Assembly (NCBI GenBank): GCA_002083365.1
Contig: LVWS01000033.1
Coordinates: 577,471-641,470, forward strand
Source: Nitrospira sp. SG-bin1
Lineage (GTDB): Bacteria > Nitrospirota > Nitrospiria > Nitrospirales > Nitrospiraceae
DNA: 64,000 bases
Direction of reading: 5' to 3'
Below are positions 1-11,457 of this stretch, piece after piece (position 1 is the first letter of the stretch; the number at the start of each line of letters is the position of its first letter). Position numbers and translations under genes: made by a program. The notes below the pieces were generated by a model. That model searched no databases. It was not told where the DNA came from and was given only the letters and a program-made list of their open reading frames with translations.

Positions 1-22
1 GGTCGATGCAATCGATCAGGCG

Positions 23-736
23 GTGGGAAAATTGGATGTCACTCGGCTGCACCGGGAATTTTGGGAGCAAAATGAATTTCTGGTGATCAAACAATTCTTG
101 CCTCGTGCGTTCGTGGAAGAGGTATTCGTTCCTCAGGCGCAGGGGGTCAAAGCCCAGCTCAATCGAAACTACATTCCCGGCCACAAGAAAGGCGGGAGTG
201 TCAGCTACTATACCGTGCAGGAAAAAGCGCCCCGCTTTCTCGACCTCTAGCGGTCCGAATCGTTTCGGACATTCCTGAATCGGCTCGTTGAGGCCAAACT
301 CATGTTCTGCCCGGACGACGATCCTCATTCCTGCGCCCTCTACTACTACACGGAACCGGGCGACCACATCGGGTTCCATTATGATACGTCGTACTATAAG
401 GGCGCTCGATACACGATCTTGATGGGGCTTGTCGATCGGTCAACCCAGTGCAAGTTGGTGTGCGAACTCTTCAAGGACCACCCCACCAAGCAGCCGCGCC
501 ATCTCGAGTTGGTGACCGAACCGGGAGACATGGTGATTTTCAACGGGGACAAGCTCTGGCATGCGGTCACGCCGCTTGGAGAAGGTGAAGAGCGGATTGC
601 ACTGACGATGGAGTATGTCACCAATCCGGAGATGGGTGCCGTCAAACGCTTATACTCCAACCTTAAAGATTCCTTCGGCTATTTCGGATTCGCCACGGTC
701 TTCAAGCGGGCACTGGGGCTCAACCGATCCAAATGA
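23..736 (+). pseudogene. 2OG-Fe(II) oxygenase, interrupted by an in-frame TAG
   Basis: Two open segments lie in the same frame, separated only by a TAG at 248-250 and about 50 nt of continuous, sensible coding sequence. The downstream half carries the family's iron site: H-x-D in GFHYDTSYY, a distal His in LWHAVTP, and the 2-oxoglutarate-binding Arg in EERIAL. The upstream half looks like the N-terminal helical part of phytanoyl-dioxygenase-like enzymes. A GTG at 23 is the first start visible, but the frame is open to the window edge, so the true start may lie outside. Members hydroxylate (or, if the Asp is replaced, halogenate) small molecules or amino acids; the HxD here points to hydroxylation. 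The cause may be a nonsense mutation, a sequencing error or readthrough; a start at ATG 302 would lack the N-terminal fold. Substrate unknown. Confidence 0.7.
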
Positions 737-765
737 TGGACGGTCTTCTCCGGCTTGGCGCTGAT

Positions 766-1131
766 TTATCCCACCCTCCAGGGCGATCCCGTGCCGACCG
801 CACGGTGAAGTATCCCGCATAACTCTTTTCGCTCCCACGGTTTGGTCAAATGGGCATAGGCGCGCAGAGGCGCAAGGTCACGATTCGAAGCCGTGAGGAC
901 GATCACGGGAAGTGAGGGATGAGAATTCTGAAGCCGCTCCACAATCAAGGAGCCGTCTCCATCGGGGAGCCCGAGATCGAGAAGAATGGCATCGTAGATA
1001 TTCTGCTCGATGGATGAAAAGGCTTGGCGACAGGTCTGTACACAGTCGACATGGAATCCTTCGAATTCGAGCAAGTCTTGTAATGCCATCGCGATATCAG
1101 GGTCGTCCTCGACCACCAATATGGAATGCAT
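766..1131 (-). CDS. Single-domain response regulator (receiver only)
   Basis: The 121-residue protein is a receiver (REC) domain with no output domain. It shows the acidic pair in VVEDDPD, the phospho-acceptor Asp in ILLDLGLPDGDG, the switch Thr in VLTAS, and the Lys-Pro in LTKPWE. I start at ATG 1131, directly before the first beta strand; the frame stays open to 1446, but that extension is low complexity and matches no domain. CheY-like proteins pass phosphate or act through protein contacts, not by binding DNA. It is convergent with the oxygenase pseudogene and has no adjacent kinase, so its partner is unknown. Confidence 0.75.
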   Translation of the reverse strand: MHSILVVEDDPDIAMALQDLLEFEGFHVDCVQTCRQAFSSIEQNIYDAILLDLGLPDGDGSLIVERLQNSHPSLPVIVLTASNRDLAPLRAYAHLTKPWERKELCGILHRAVGTGSPWRVG

Positions 1132-1677
1132 CGCTCTCGGTTCGACCTTGGCGTTTGCATGCGGATTCAACGTATGAGTTTGCTGTGACGCCCGCTGTGG
1201 GCGATTCGTCTGAGAGTCGAGAGAGAAGGGAGTTGCCGAAACTTGCCCACCCGATTTCTCGGCGAGGACATACGCATCGTCCGGCCCGGTTGAGCCTTTT
1301 CCAAGGATAGGCTCAGCGAGGGGGGCAACGGACAACAGCGATAGTGCAGCGCTGGATGAGCATGATCCAAAGGAGGCATCAGGCGGCGAGGAAAAGTGAG
1401 GCCTCTTTCCCCCTTGAATCACTGTCGGCTCCATACCGTGCTCCATATTGCCGAATATTCCCCACGATAACCTACAAGGTTTGATGGGTTGCCACTGTCT
1501 TAAGCAACCTCCATTCCAGAAAGCTCCCCAATGGGCGATCCAGAAGTGGTGGATTCATATCAGGTATATGTGAGTCTACGATTTCTTGACGTGCAGGACT
1601 GTATCGAGCCGATACAGCAACTGTGTCGCTTGAGACAGGGAGCTGTCTCAGCGCCTGTTCGCGAGACACGTGAAAAA
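1132..1677. other. 546-nt gap without a supportable gene
   Basis: This gap lies between the lone receiver and the CopD-like gene. Short frames exist on both strands but encode no recognisable domain and lack ribosome binding sites. The gap should hold the leftward promoter of the receiver gene, but I cannot pick a convincing one. Confidence 0.5.
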
Positions 1678-2187
1678 CTATTGATGCAGGTGTTTCATGG
1701 CCGCGGCACAGAGGATGATGAAGAATCCCATCCAGAGGGCGGCGCGTTGGAAGGGAATGGCTTCATAGTCCTCCCCCTCATCGGCCTCGTCGTCGGATTT
1801 GAAGATGACCGTGTAGAGGAAGAGGGTAAGAAGTCCCAGCACGAGCAGAAGCTTGATCATGAAGACCATGAGGTATTTGGAATGGTGCTGGACTCCGTTT
1901 CCCGTTTGCGAAATGATGACCTGATTGACGTAGTGGAGATTCACCCCGCCCGTAAACAGGAGAACGACCAGGAGAATGCCGGCGACTTTCTTGTAGTACC
2001 GATAAAAAATATCCGTGATGGGCTTGATCTGGTCTTTCGGAACGGCTTTCTGCAGTCCGGGTGTCACCGCCATGACGAGAAACGCCAAGCCGCCGATCCA
2101 AATGATGGCCGAGAGCAGATGAAACCAGTGGTTGATGATCGGAATGAGGATATTGAGATCCGTCGTAATGCTGTTCAGGGCATCCAT
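1678..2187 (-). CDS. CopD-like integral membrane protein
   Basis: About 169 residues with four predicted membrane segments (NHWFHLLSAIIWIGGLAFLVM, the AGILLVVLLF region, MVFMIKLLLVLGLLTLFLYTV and ALWMGFFIILCAA). The first helix has the H-x(6)-W-x-GG pattern of CopD-family (copper resistance D/YebZ-like) membrane domains. His residues at helix ends (HWFH, HYVN, QHHSKY, KHLHQ) could bind heme or copper. I chose ATG 2187 over a TTG at 2226; neither has a strong ribosome site. It lies 82 nt downstream of the radical SAM gene on the same strand and may be co-transcribed with it. Copper or heme handling is an inference from the fold only. Confidence 0.6.
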   Translation of the reverse strand: MDALNSITTDLNILIPIINHWFHLLSAIIWIGGLAFLVMAVTPGLQKAVPKDQIKPITDIFYRYYKKVAGILLVVLLFTGGVNLHYVNQVIISQTGNGVQHHSKYLMVFMIKLLLVLGLLTLFLYTVIFKSDDEADEGEDYEAIPFQRAALWMGFFIILCAAAMKHLHQ

Positions 2188-2269
2188 GACGTTAATGCCG
2201 AGGGTTGAAGGCGGCGTGGAGAGCAACGGGCAAGGACGACATCAACCATCCATTCGGTTGGGTTCGATG

Positions 2270-3649
2270 CTAAAATTTAAACACAGGCGCGTCATTACCG
2301 AATCGCTTCTTGCGCAGTTCTTCCATGAGTTCGACGGTGATGAGCGGGACATTGTTTTCGCGGGCGTGCTTCTCCACGCCTTTCTTTACCATGGCGCGGA
2401 GGAAGTAGGGGATCCGGCTCAGTCGGAGCGCTGAGGCCTCGTCCCATGTCACGTCCGCCTCTTCCGAAACATTGAACGCCACTTTGATCTTTTCGCCGCC
2501 TTTCGGGGTGTAGAGGCACCACTGATCTTCATCCAGCCAGTCGCCATGGTCCACATAGGGACGGGCACGGCAGCCTCCACAGATGTCGCTGTACTCGCAG
2601 TCGCCGCATTTCCCCTTCAGCTGAGGATAGCGGAATGAATTGAAGACATCGGAGCGTTCCCAGAGATCAACGAAGCTCTGTTGGCGAATATTCCCTGCCG
2701 ACAGCGGCATATAGGGACAGGGAGTCAGCTCGCCGTTGGGCGTCACTCGAGCATAGTTCGTCCCGGCCAGGCATCCACCTCCCATATACCCGGTCGCCTT
2801 CGTGATCGGGGAGTTGGGATCTTTCTCGTACGCCAACCGCTTGAAGTGTGGGGCACAGCGGGCGCGAACCAACATGCCTTTGTAATTATCCTGACAATCA
2901 ATTAGGTAGCCGAGCACTTCTTCGTATTGAGCCGGAGTAATGTCCGTCAATTCTTCGCCCCGTCCGGTACAGACCATGAAAAAGACGTTGAGCACACGGG
3001 CACCGAGCTGATGTGCCCAGGCGATGACCTCGGGTAATTCCTGATAGTTCATCGGCTGCGCGCTGAAATGCACTTGGAATTGGAGACCATTCCGCTTGCT
3101 GGCCTCAATCCCCGCGACCGCCGCTTCCCACGCGCCAGGTACTCCTCGAAAGGCATCGTGCTTGGCAGCCTGTAACGAATCGATACTGATCCCGACGCCC
3201 ATCACCCCGATCTCGACAAGGGTCTTGGCCATTCGATCATCGATCAGCATCCCATTTGTCCCGAAGACCACCATAAAGCCGAGTTTCACCGCGTAACGAG
3301 CGATGTCGAGGATGTCAGGCCGAACAAGGGGCTCGCCACCGGTGATCACAAGGAGGCATCCCTTGTTCACCTCCGCGATTTGCTCGATGAGCCGGTAACA
3401 TTCTTCTGTCGTGAGTTCATCGTCACCGCCCGCCGCTTTGGTCGTGGCATCCAGATAACAGTGATCGCATTTGAGGTTGCAACGCTTCGTGAGGTTTAGC
3501 GCGACGAGGTAAGGTTTGAAGTCGTCCACCGTCCGGCCGTCGGACGGACCATCACCTTTCGGAGTGGGAGTGAAGAACTGGGAAATTTGCTGCTGCAACG
3601 ACCCCAGAGTGGTTGAAGGGCCGTTGAAGATAGGGAGAGGCTTTGGCAT
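2270..3649 (-). CDS. Radical SAM/SPASM protein with C-terminal PCP_red domain (AhbC/AhbD/NirJ-like)
   Basis: A 459-residue radical SAM enzyme. The SAM-binding 4Fe-4S cysteines are C57, C61 and C64 in the CxxxCxxC of TKRCNLKCDHC, followed by the GGEP motif. The SPASM region (TPCPYMPLSAGNIR, then GKCGDCEYSDICGGCRAR) supplies cysteines for auxiliary clusters and closely resembles the heme-biosynthesis enzymes AhbC, AhbD and NirJ, which remodel siroheme- or coproheme-type tetrapyrrole side chains. The last ~60 residues (TWDEASALRLSRIPYFLRAM onward) match PCP_red, the small domain found at the end of the protochlorophyllide reductase subunit BchB. The next gene upstream, the USP protein, has three more copies of that domain. 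A heme-synthesis role is inferred; other SPASM enzymes modify peptides. Confidence 0.75.
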   Translation of the reverse strand: MPKPLPIFNGPSTTLGSLQQQISQFFTPTPKGDGPSDGRTVDDFKPYLVALNLTKRCNLKCDHCYLDATTKAAGGDDELTTEECYRLIEQIAEVNKGCLLVITGGEPLVRPDILDIARYAVKLGFMVVFGTNGMLIDDRMAKTLVEIGVMGVGISIDSLQAAKHDAFRGVPGAWEAAVAGIEASKRNGLQFQVHFSAQPMNYQELPEVIAWAHQLGARVLNVFFMVCTGRGEELTDITPAQYEEVLGYLIDCQDNYKGMLVRARCAPHFKRLAYEKDPNSPITKATGYMGGGCLAGTNYARVTPNGELTPCPYMPLSAGNIRQQSFVDLWERSDVFNSFRYPQLKGKCGDCEYSDICGGCRARPYVDHGDWLDEDQWCLYTPKGGEKIKVAFNVSEEADVTWDEASALRLSRIPYFLRAMVKKGVEKHARENNVPLITVELMEELRKKRFGNDAPVFKF

Positions 3650-3703
3650 AAGAGTGCCGAATGATGAGTTTTAGTAATTTAATTCTAGCTAGGAGGGCTG
3701 ATG

Positions 3704-3740
3704 CAACTCACAACTCAACATTTACAACTCAAGACTCAAG
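3704..3740. repeat. Low-complexity ACTCA-type intergenic array
   Basis: Tandem imperfect copies of a roughly 8-nt word (CAACTCA, CAACTCAA, ACTCAAG) fill the gap between two leftward genes and run into the stop codon of the USP gene. It belongs to the same class of degenerate spacer repeats seen elsewhere in the window. Confidence 0.6.
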
Positions 3741-5811
3741 TCGAAGACTTGCCGGTCAGGTCGGCGATCATATCCTTGAGATTGCCGGTCTTCATGGCTT
3801 CCGCCATGTACCCCTTCGCCTGTTCGATGCCTTCGTTCGCGACTTCGAGCGTGATCACGGTCGCCCCGATTTTCTCGGCATGCTTGAGAATCAGCGCCTT
3901 GGTGCAATCGCGCATGAACCCTTCCGGAGCCCGATCCAATCTGGCCTGCGCATCACTCGTCCAGGTGTACGGCGAGGCCGGTTCGGCATGGCCGTTCGTA
4001 CCGTTCCCGCTCGTCCCATGTGCCGCTTCAAGTGTCGCTTCCGCCGCCGCCGATGTGCCGGTGCCCTTGTTGGAGAAAATGGGTGTATAGTCTTCGGAAG
4101 CCGCTTCCTTGATCATCGGCGCAGCATATTCCAGTGTGATGGTCGTCATCCCCAACTTCCGCGCGCTCTTTTCGATCCTGGCCTTCGCCCGCCTTCGCTG
4201 AAAGCCGGCCGGTACCGCGCGGATCGCTTCTTTCGCATCCTTGGTCCATTGCATCGGCACGTCGTCGTAGGCCACGTCCGTTTCCAGCTCGCCTTCAGCC
4301 GTCGCGGCCACTTCGAAAATCTTTTTGTCGACTTGCTTAAATTTCGTTCCGTCCGCACTGCACACGGGACATCTGACGGGGGTGTCGCCCTTTCCGATGT
4401 AACCGCAGCCGTCGCAGACGAAATAGGTTTGGCCCATGCGATCCAGATAGGCCTGCGTGGACGCATTGACCTCTTTCGGCCTTTCTTCAACGATCTGAGT
4501 CATGATTCCGCTCAAGGTCGGACCCATGAGATCCTTCGTCACGGCTTCGTCTGCCTGCATCTTATCGCGGTCGATACCGGCGGCGTCCAGACTCCCACCA
4601 AGCGCGCGCATCGCGTCCATGGCGCCTTTAGGAAGAATATGCCCGACCGCGGCGTCCACAACGGTATTACTGATGATGGTATGGCCCTTTTCGATGGCAT
4701 ACCGATGAATGGCGGTCTTGGCCACGCCTCGCGCAAAGACCGGGATCTTTTCCATCCGTCGCAAGGCTTCTTCCGTCCAGGCGATCGTGTACTCGGCTTG
4801 CGTGTCGATCGGGGGAACATATTTGCGGTTGGAGATCAGCACGTTGCACGGCGCGCTCCGGAGCAGGTTTTCCGTGTTGCTGCCGACATCCATGTCGTCG
4901 TCGCTGTGGACGCCGATGCGTCCGACGATGAGCAAGGCCGGCACATCTTTGCGGACATACTGAATGATTTTTTCGAAGGCCTTGCCGTCCAGCAACGTGG
5001 TTTTCAAGTCCGTCTGTTCGGCCTGGGCGATTTCACGGGAAATGTCCAAATGAGACTGATAGATCTTGGCCAAGCCGCTGTCGATGATCTCCTCGTGCAG
5101 CTTCTCTTGCTCCTTGAAACGAAACACTTTGCCGGCTTCTTCGTTCAGGACCCCGGAAATGCTGTGGAAGGCCGCGTAGTGGAAATAGGGGTCAAAGGCG
5201 GAGATGGCTTCGACCGGCATGTTGAGTGCCTTGCCGAGCGCGAGGCCGGTCATCAGCCCGCCGAAGGAATAGGGGCTGCCGTCGACGGCGACGACGATCT
5301 TGCCTCCCGTGATCGGCTGAACGTTCTTGATGATCAGCATGTCGGAGTTGCGGACGCGGCGGACCACGCGCTCGGTGTTGCTGCCGATGACGCTGTCCTT
5401 GACTGCACCGACTCCCAAGGCCCCCATGATGACGAGATCATAGCCGTTGGTGTTGATGTCCTCGGCCAGCACCTTCCAATTTCGCCCCTCAAGCGATCGT
5501 CGTTCGATCTGGAGGTTCGCTTCGTGACATTTCTTGTCGACGTAGTCGAGGTAGGAATCGGTGATGATTTGAAGCCCGCGGGTGATCAGCGAATCATGGA
5601 TCTGACGCTGACGGTCGAGCTCTTTCTCATCATGGTATTCCTCCGGCAGACCCGCTTCCATTTGCTTGAAGCGCTTGTCATGCATCTTCGCCGCATAGAC
5701 GTGGCTTCCCACGATTTTTGAGCCGAAGGTTTTGGCCAAGTGGACGCCGATATCCACCGCGGTATTGGAATGGTCGGAGTTATCGACCGGAACATAAATG
5801 GTCTTATACAT
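3736..5811 (-). CDS. Double universal-stress protein with rubredoxin-like and three PCP_red domains
   Basis: 691 residues. Two UspA domains (about 1-165 and 170-328) both keep the ATP-binding G-x2-G...GS/T signature (GALGVGAV...GSNTE and GRIGVHSD...GSNTE). Next come a PCP_red-like unit (about 344-390), a rubredoxin-like knuckle with C466, C469, C481 and C484, and two more PCP_red-like units (about 520-562 and 615-660), each with W-T-x-(D/E)-A near its start and an ITLE-type strand at its end. The ATG at 5811 has a perfect AAGGAGG seven bases upstream. The composition suggests a cytoplasmic nucleotide-binding protein joined to redox or tetrapyrrole-related modules. The PCP_red link to the downstream radical SAM protein suggests a shared pathway. 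The exact function is unknown. Confidence 0.85.
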   Translation of the reverse strand: MYKTIYVPVDNSDHSNTAVDIGVHLAKTFGSKIVGSHVYAAKMHDKRFKQMEAGLPEEYHDEKELDRQRQIHDSLITRGLQIITDSYLDYVDKKCHEANLQIERRSLEGRNWKVLAEDINTNGYDLVIMGALGVGAVKDSVIGSNTERVVRRVRNSDMLIIKNVQPITGGKIVVAVDGSPYSFGGLMTGLALGKALNMPVEAISAFDPYFHYAAFHSISGVLNEEAGKVFRFKEQEKLHEEIIDSGLAKIYQSHLDISREIAQAEQTDLKTTLLDGKAFEKIIQYVRKDVPALLIVGRIGVHSDDDMDVGSNTENLLRSAPCNVLISNRKYVPPIDTQAEYTIAWTEEALRRMEKIPVFARGVAKTAIHRYAIEKGHTIISNTVVDAAVGHILPKGAMDAMRALGGSLDAAGIDRDKMQADEAVTKDLMGPTLSGIMTQIVEERPKEVNASTQAYLDRMGQTYFVCDGCGYIGKGDTPVRCPVCSADGTKFKQVDKKIFEVAATAEGELETDVAYDDVPMQWTKDAKEAIRAVPAGFQRRRAKARIEKSARKLGMTTITLEYAAPMIKEAASEDYTPIFSNKGTGTSAAAEATLEAAHGTSGNGTNGHAEPASPYTWTSDAQARLDRAPEGFMRDCTKALILKHAEKIGATVITLEVANEGIEQAKGYMAEAMKTGNLKDMIADLTGKSST

Positions 5812-5975
5812 TGAAGCGCCTCCTTAAGGCGCGAGTTAGGGAGAGGGAGGGAGTATATGTGCCTGAAATACCAAATGGTTGACGGGTCAGCCCTACCTCT
5901 AAAGAAAAAGGATGATAGCACCGCCTCAAAGCGGAATGCAAGGTGCCGCAGAAGCGGGCGGTGTGGATTTGATAC

Positions 5976-6008
5976 GGTGATTTCACTGTCTTCTGAGGAG
6001 AAATCACC
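5976..6008 (-). terminator. Stem-loop at the end of the B12-type radical SAM gene
   Basis: A perfect 9-bp inverted repeat (GGTGATTTC at 5976-5984 and GAAATCACC at 6000-6008) spans the stop codon of the leftward gene. There is no clear T-run after it, so an intrinsic terminator is possible but not certain. Confidence 0.35.
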
Positions 6009-7626
6009 CCGCTGAACTGGCTCGTGGTTCAGGGGTCTGCGAAGGTGATGAAATCGGTCGGCGTGAGCGGATGATTTCCTCGAGTGAGAGGAGCGCATCC
6101 CGCCCGGAATTGCCTTCGATCCCTCGACTGAGATTCTGGTCGGCATAGGTGGGAGATTCTGACGTCTGGGACAGAGATCCGGTCCACCGACGAGGATCGC
6201 GGCTTCCTTGCTTTCGTTCCCAAGCTCGGAGACAGGCTTTGGCGATGATCTTGTTGAGAGGAGCAGGATTATAGAGCAGCTTTCTGATGCTGGTCGGGGT
6301 CAGCATCAAGGGGTTATAGCCGGCTGACAGGTAACCCTCTTCCAACAGTCGCTGTTCCAGGTCGGTATTCGGCTGAATGCCCAGGAAGAACATCAATGGA
6401 AAGACACGCTCTTCGCCGAGGATCGAGGCGACCACCTTGTAGGATTCCACGCTTTGCAGGAGGCTCTCCTCCGTTTCCTTTGGACTGTTGAGCGAGTAGT
6501 TCAGGATGACCTTGCCTTTGAAACCGGCTTCCGCGAGATAGCGGCATCCATCGTAGAGTCGTTCCAGCTTGAAGCCCATGTGCAAGTTGTTCAACACTTC
6601 TTGTGAACCGGAGGTGATGGCCACTTCCAAGTCGCCGACTCCCGAACGGACCATCAGTTTGGCGAATTCGGGAGTGATCAACGACGTGCGGATATAGCCG
6701 GACCACTCGATCTCCAACTTCTCGCTGATGATGCGTTCCATGATCTCCGTACATTGCGGATAGGCTTCCTTGCCCGTGATGAATTGCGCGTCGGTGAACC
6801 AAAAGCGACGGGCGCCCCACTGGTGGTAATGTTGGGCGATATCCTTCACGACCATCTCGGGTGGTCGATAGCGCACCCGTTTGCCTTCGATATAGGGATA
6901 GAGACAGAAAGCACAGTCGTAAGGGCAGCCCCGTTTGGATTGCACGCCGATGGACTCGCCGACGTACTCCCGCCACTGTGGGAAGATGGAGGTCAAATAC
7001 GGCAGATCGACGGCCGGCGCATCCAACAGTGGGGGCGAGCCCTGGGTTCCCTTCCTGATCTGCTTGCCGTCCTTGATGATGTAGCGTTCGTCATCGATCG
7101 AGCGGCCTTCGAGGAGTTTCAGGATCGCATCCTCGCCCTCGCCCAGAATCCCGATCGTGCCTTCCGGCAGTTTTTCGATGAGTTGATCGGCAAAGGCCGT
7201 GAACGCGCCTCCTCCGATCATGATCTGGGCCTTGGGAAACTCCTTGTTGATCAACCAGGGATATGACAGGATCGTGTAGATATGGCTGTAGTAGCGGTAG
7301 AGCTGCTTGACGCCCTCAACCGAGGCGGCGATTCGCTTGAAGGGGTTGCTGGCAAAATAAAAATTAAACGCATGCTCCAGCGAGGAATCGCCTTCATGCG
7401 GCGAAAAAATCTGAATGTCGCGCCACGAGAAGCAGACCAGATCCGGTTGGAACTCCGACGCGGCATCCCGAATGGCCTGACTGCGCTGCGCAACGGGAAA
7501 CAGCGACAGATCGAGAATGCGCTGGCGGACGTCCGGCTTCCGTCGATGAATAAAGTCCGCCAAGTAGGTGATCCCGATGGGATACACCTTTTTGCAGGGA
7601 AGAAAGATATAGAGAATGGAGTTCAT
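6004..7626 (-). CDS. B12-binding-type radical SAM protein
   Basis: 540 residues. The N-terminal ~200 residues resemble the cobalamin-binding Rossmann domain of class B radical SAM enzymes: PIGITYLADF at the start, a MIGGGAF strand, then GEGE. The SAM cluster cysteines are C234, C238 and C241 in RGCPYDCAFCLYP. The C-terminal ~70 residues are polar and probably disordered. Relatives are methyltransferases or ring-forming enzymes in lipid, cofactor or natural-product pathways; nothing here identifies the substrate. It is followed, leftward, by the USP gene after a 190-nt gap. Confidence 0.7.
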   Translation of the reverse strand: MNSILYIFLPCKKVYPIGITYLADFIHRRKPDVRQRILDLSLFPVAQRSQAIRDAASEFQPDLVCFSWRDIQIFSPHEGDSSLEHAFNFYFASNPFKRIAASVEGVKQLYRYYSHIYTILSYPWLINKEFPKAQIMIGGGAFTAFADQLIEKLPEGTIGILGEGEDAILKLLEGRSIDDERYIIKDGKQIRKGTQGSPPLLDAPAVDLPYLTSIFPQWREYVGESIGVQSKRGCPYDCAFCLYPYIEGKRVRYRPPEMVVKDIAQHYHQWGARRFWFTDAQFITGKEAYPQCTEIMERIISEKLEIEWSGYIRTSLITPEFAKLMVRSGVGDLEVAITSGSQEVLNNLHMGFKLERLYDGCRYLAEAGFKGKVILNYSLNSPKETEESLLQSVESYKVVASILGEERVFPLMFFLGIQPNTDLEQRLLEEGYLSAGYNPLMLTPTSIRKLLYNPAPLNKIIAKACLRAWERKQGSRDPRRWTGSLSQTSESPTYADQNLSRGIEGNSGRDALLSLEEIIRSRRPISSPSQTPEPRASSAG

Positions 7627-7670
7627 ACAACCAGAGTGAGGCTGAAGTTAAGCACGCTTCATTAGTTCGG

Positions 7671-7700
7671 CTCTCAGCCTAGACCTAAACCTTAACCTTT
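7671..7700. repeat. Low-complexity CCTAAACC/CCTTAACC spacer
   Basis: Imperfect tandem copies of a 7-8-nt word (AGCCTAG, ACCTAAA, CCTTAAC, CTTTCC) fill the space just downstream of the menG/ubiE stop codon. It is too short and degenerate to be more than a member of the spacer-repeat class. Confidence 0.4.
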
Positions 7701-7701
7701 C

Positions 7702-8478
7702 CTATTTCGTGGCGACATGAACGGCGACAATGCCACCGCTAAGGTTCTTGTACGATACCTGACGAAATCCGGCATCACGTAGGATCTGGCAGAGCCGTTC
7801 TTGATCGGGAAATGTCCGTATCGACGCGGGGAGGTATTCGTAGACGCCGGTGCGGTCGCGGGCGACGATCGTGCCGATCCAGGGCAGCAGTTTGAACGAA
7901 TACCAATCGTAGAGCCTGCGCAACCATCCGAAGACCGGCCGCGAAAACTCCAGGCACACGAAGCGGCCGCCGGGCTTCATGACACGGCGGATCTCTCGCA
8001 CGGCTTGTGGGAGATCCCCGACGTTCCGCATGCAGAAACCGGTGGTGACGGCATCGAAGGTGTTGTCCCCGAATCCCAACTGTTCCGCGCTGGCCTGCAG
8101 GCAGGTGATTTTGTCGCTGAGTCCCTTGCCGCCGATCTTTTTGAGGCCCTCGGCCAGCATTGCATGGTTCAGGTCGGATGCGATAACGCGTCCCTTGGGG
8201 CCCATGCGCGATTCCAGAAGGAGGGCAAGATCGGCTGTCCCGGAACCCACATCCAGCGCTGTTCCGCGTCCGACGGGAGTAATGAAGGACGCGGTAATTT
8301 TCTTCCAATGGTAATGGAGGCCGAAACTCAGCAGCGTGTTGTTCAGGTCGTAGACGCCTGCAATGGAGGTGAACATCCGCTGCACGGCGTCTTCACGGGC
8401 CCGGCCGGACCATGTCGAGACGACCTTGGCCGGAGCCTTGGAATCTTGGGTCAATGGAGGATGATCGGTTCCCACCAT
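7702..8478 (-). CDS. ubiE: Demethylmenaquinone/ubiquinone C-methyltransferase
   Basis: A 258-residue class I SAM-dependent methyltransferase of the MenG/UbiE family, which adds the C-methyl group in the last steps of menaquinone (or ubiquinone) synthesis. Visible motifs: VQRMFTSIAGVYDLNNTLLSFG near the start, motif I ALDVGSGTADLALLL, TGFCMRNVGDLPQAVREIRRV and GGRFVCLEFSRP. ATG 8478 gives the family's usual length; the upstream extension to 8673 carries no similarity. It is divergent from uvrA. In an organism relying on menaquinone, this gene feeds the quinone pool used by the complex I encoded further along the window. Confidence 0.88.
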   Translation of the reverse strand: MVGTDHPPLTQDSKAPAKVVSTWSGRAREDAVQRMFTSIAGVYDLNNTLLSFGLHYHWKKITASFITPVGRGTALDVGSGTADLALLLESRMGPKGRVIASDLNHAMLAEGLKKIGGKGLSDKITCLQASAEQLGFGDNTFDAVTTGFCMRNVGDLPQAVREIRRVMKPGGRFVCLEFSRPVFGWLRRLYDWYSFKLLPWIGTIVARDRTGVYEYLPASIRTFPDQERLCQILRDAGFRQVSYKNLSGGIVAVHVATK

Positions 8479-8678
8479 TTGACGGTGGTAGCACCCCGTT
8501 TCAAGCTTTGTCAAGGTGAGGTGCCAGAGTTTACGTGAGATGGATATCGTCTCAATGCACAGTACGAGGAAGCGAAAGCTCCGGTATGTCTCCGTCCATG
8601 ATGTTCGAAGTATTCCTAATCTCAGCTTCGCATGAATGTCGCCGCCGGCTCGTGTGATCGCAGGGCGGAGCAAAATGG

Positions 8679-8684
8679 TATAAT
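8679..8684 (+). promoter_or_regulatory. Extended -10 promoter of uvrA, giving a near-leaderless mRNA
   Basis: TGgTATAAT is a consensus extended -10 element. Its expected start of transcription is about 8690-8692, only 2-4 nt before the uvrA ATG at 8694. No good -35 and no Shine-Dalgarno sequence are visible, which fits leaderless translation. Confidence 0.45.
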
Positions 8685-8693
8685 CCTGCCCCT

Positions 8694-11201
<2,508 letters not shown>

Positions 11202-11268
11202 GGGCGAATCTTTCGTGCGTCGCCATAATGCGATGAGTTCTGACGACAACTGAATCGCTACTCTTGGC

Positions 11269-11325
11269 CGCGGGCGACTGTAAGGCGCGATAAGAATCGC
11301 ATGCCGTCGCCCGCGACACCTTTTT
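11269..11325 (+). terminator. Intrinsic terminator downstream of uvrA
   Basis: A perfect 10-bp GC-rich stem (CGCGGGCGAC at 11269-11278 and GTCGCCCGCG at 11306-11315), a 27-nt loop, then a five-T run at 11321-11325. It lies 68 nt after the uvrA stop. The loop is longer than usual. Confidence 0.55.
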
Positions 11326-11457
11326 CAGCTACATCTTGCCGCACCCGCTATGGCGACGCCGAAAGCTCCATCCCTTCCAACCCAGCTAGGCGAAGGGGAT
11401 GACGGCGGGGGGCGAGAAAGTGGTCAGCCGCTGATGTGTACATAAGCTGAGGCCTGG

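Noticed and set aside
1472..1669. A 65-codon leftward frame in the gap after the lone receiver
   Set aside because: No domain, no ribosome binding site and no typical codon pattern; treated as chance.
3661..5721. A 686-codon open frame on the + strand opposite the USP gene
   Set aside because: It is the antisense shadow of a strongly supported GC-rich gene. It has no domain and no ribosome site, and its residues simply mirror the sense codons.
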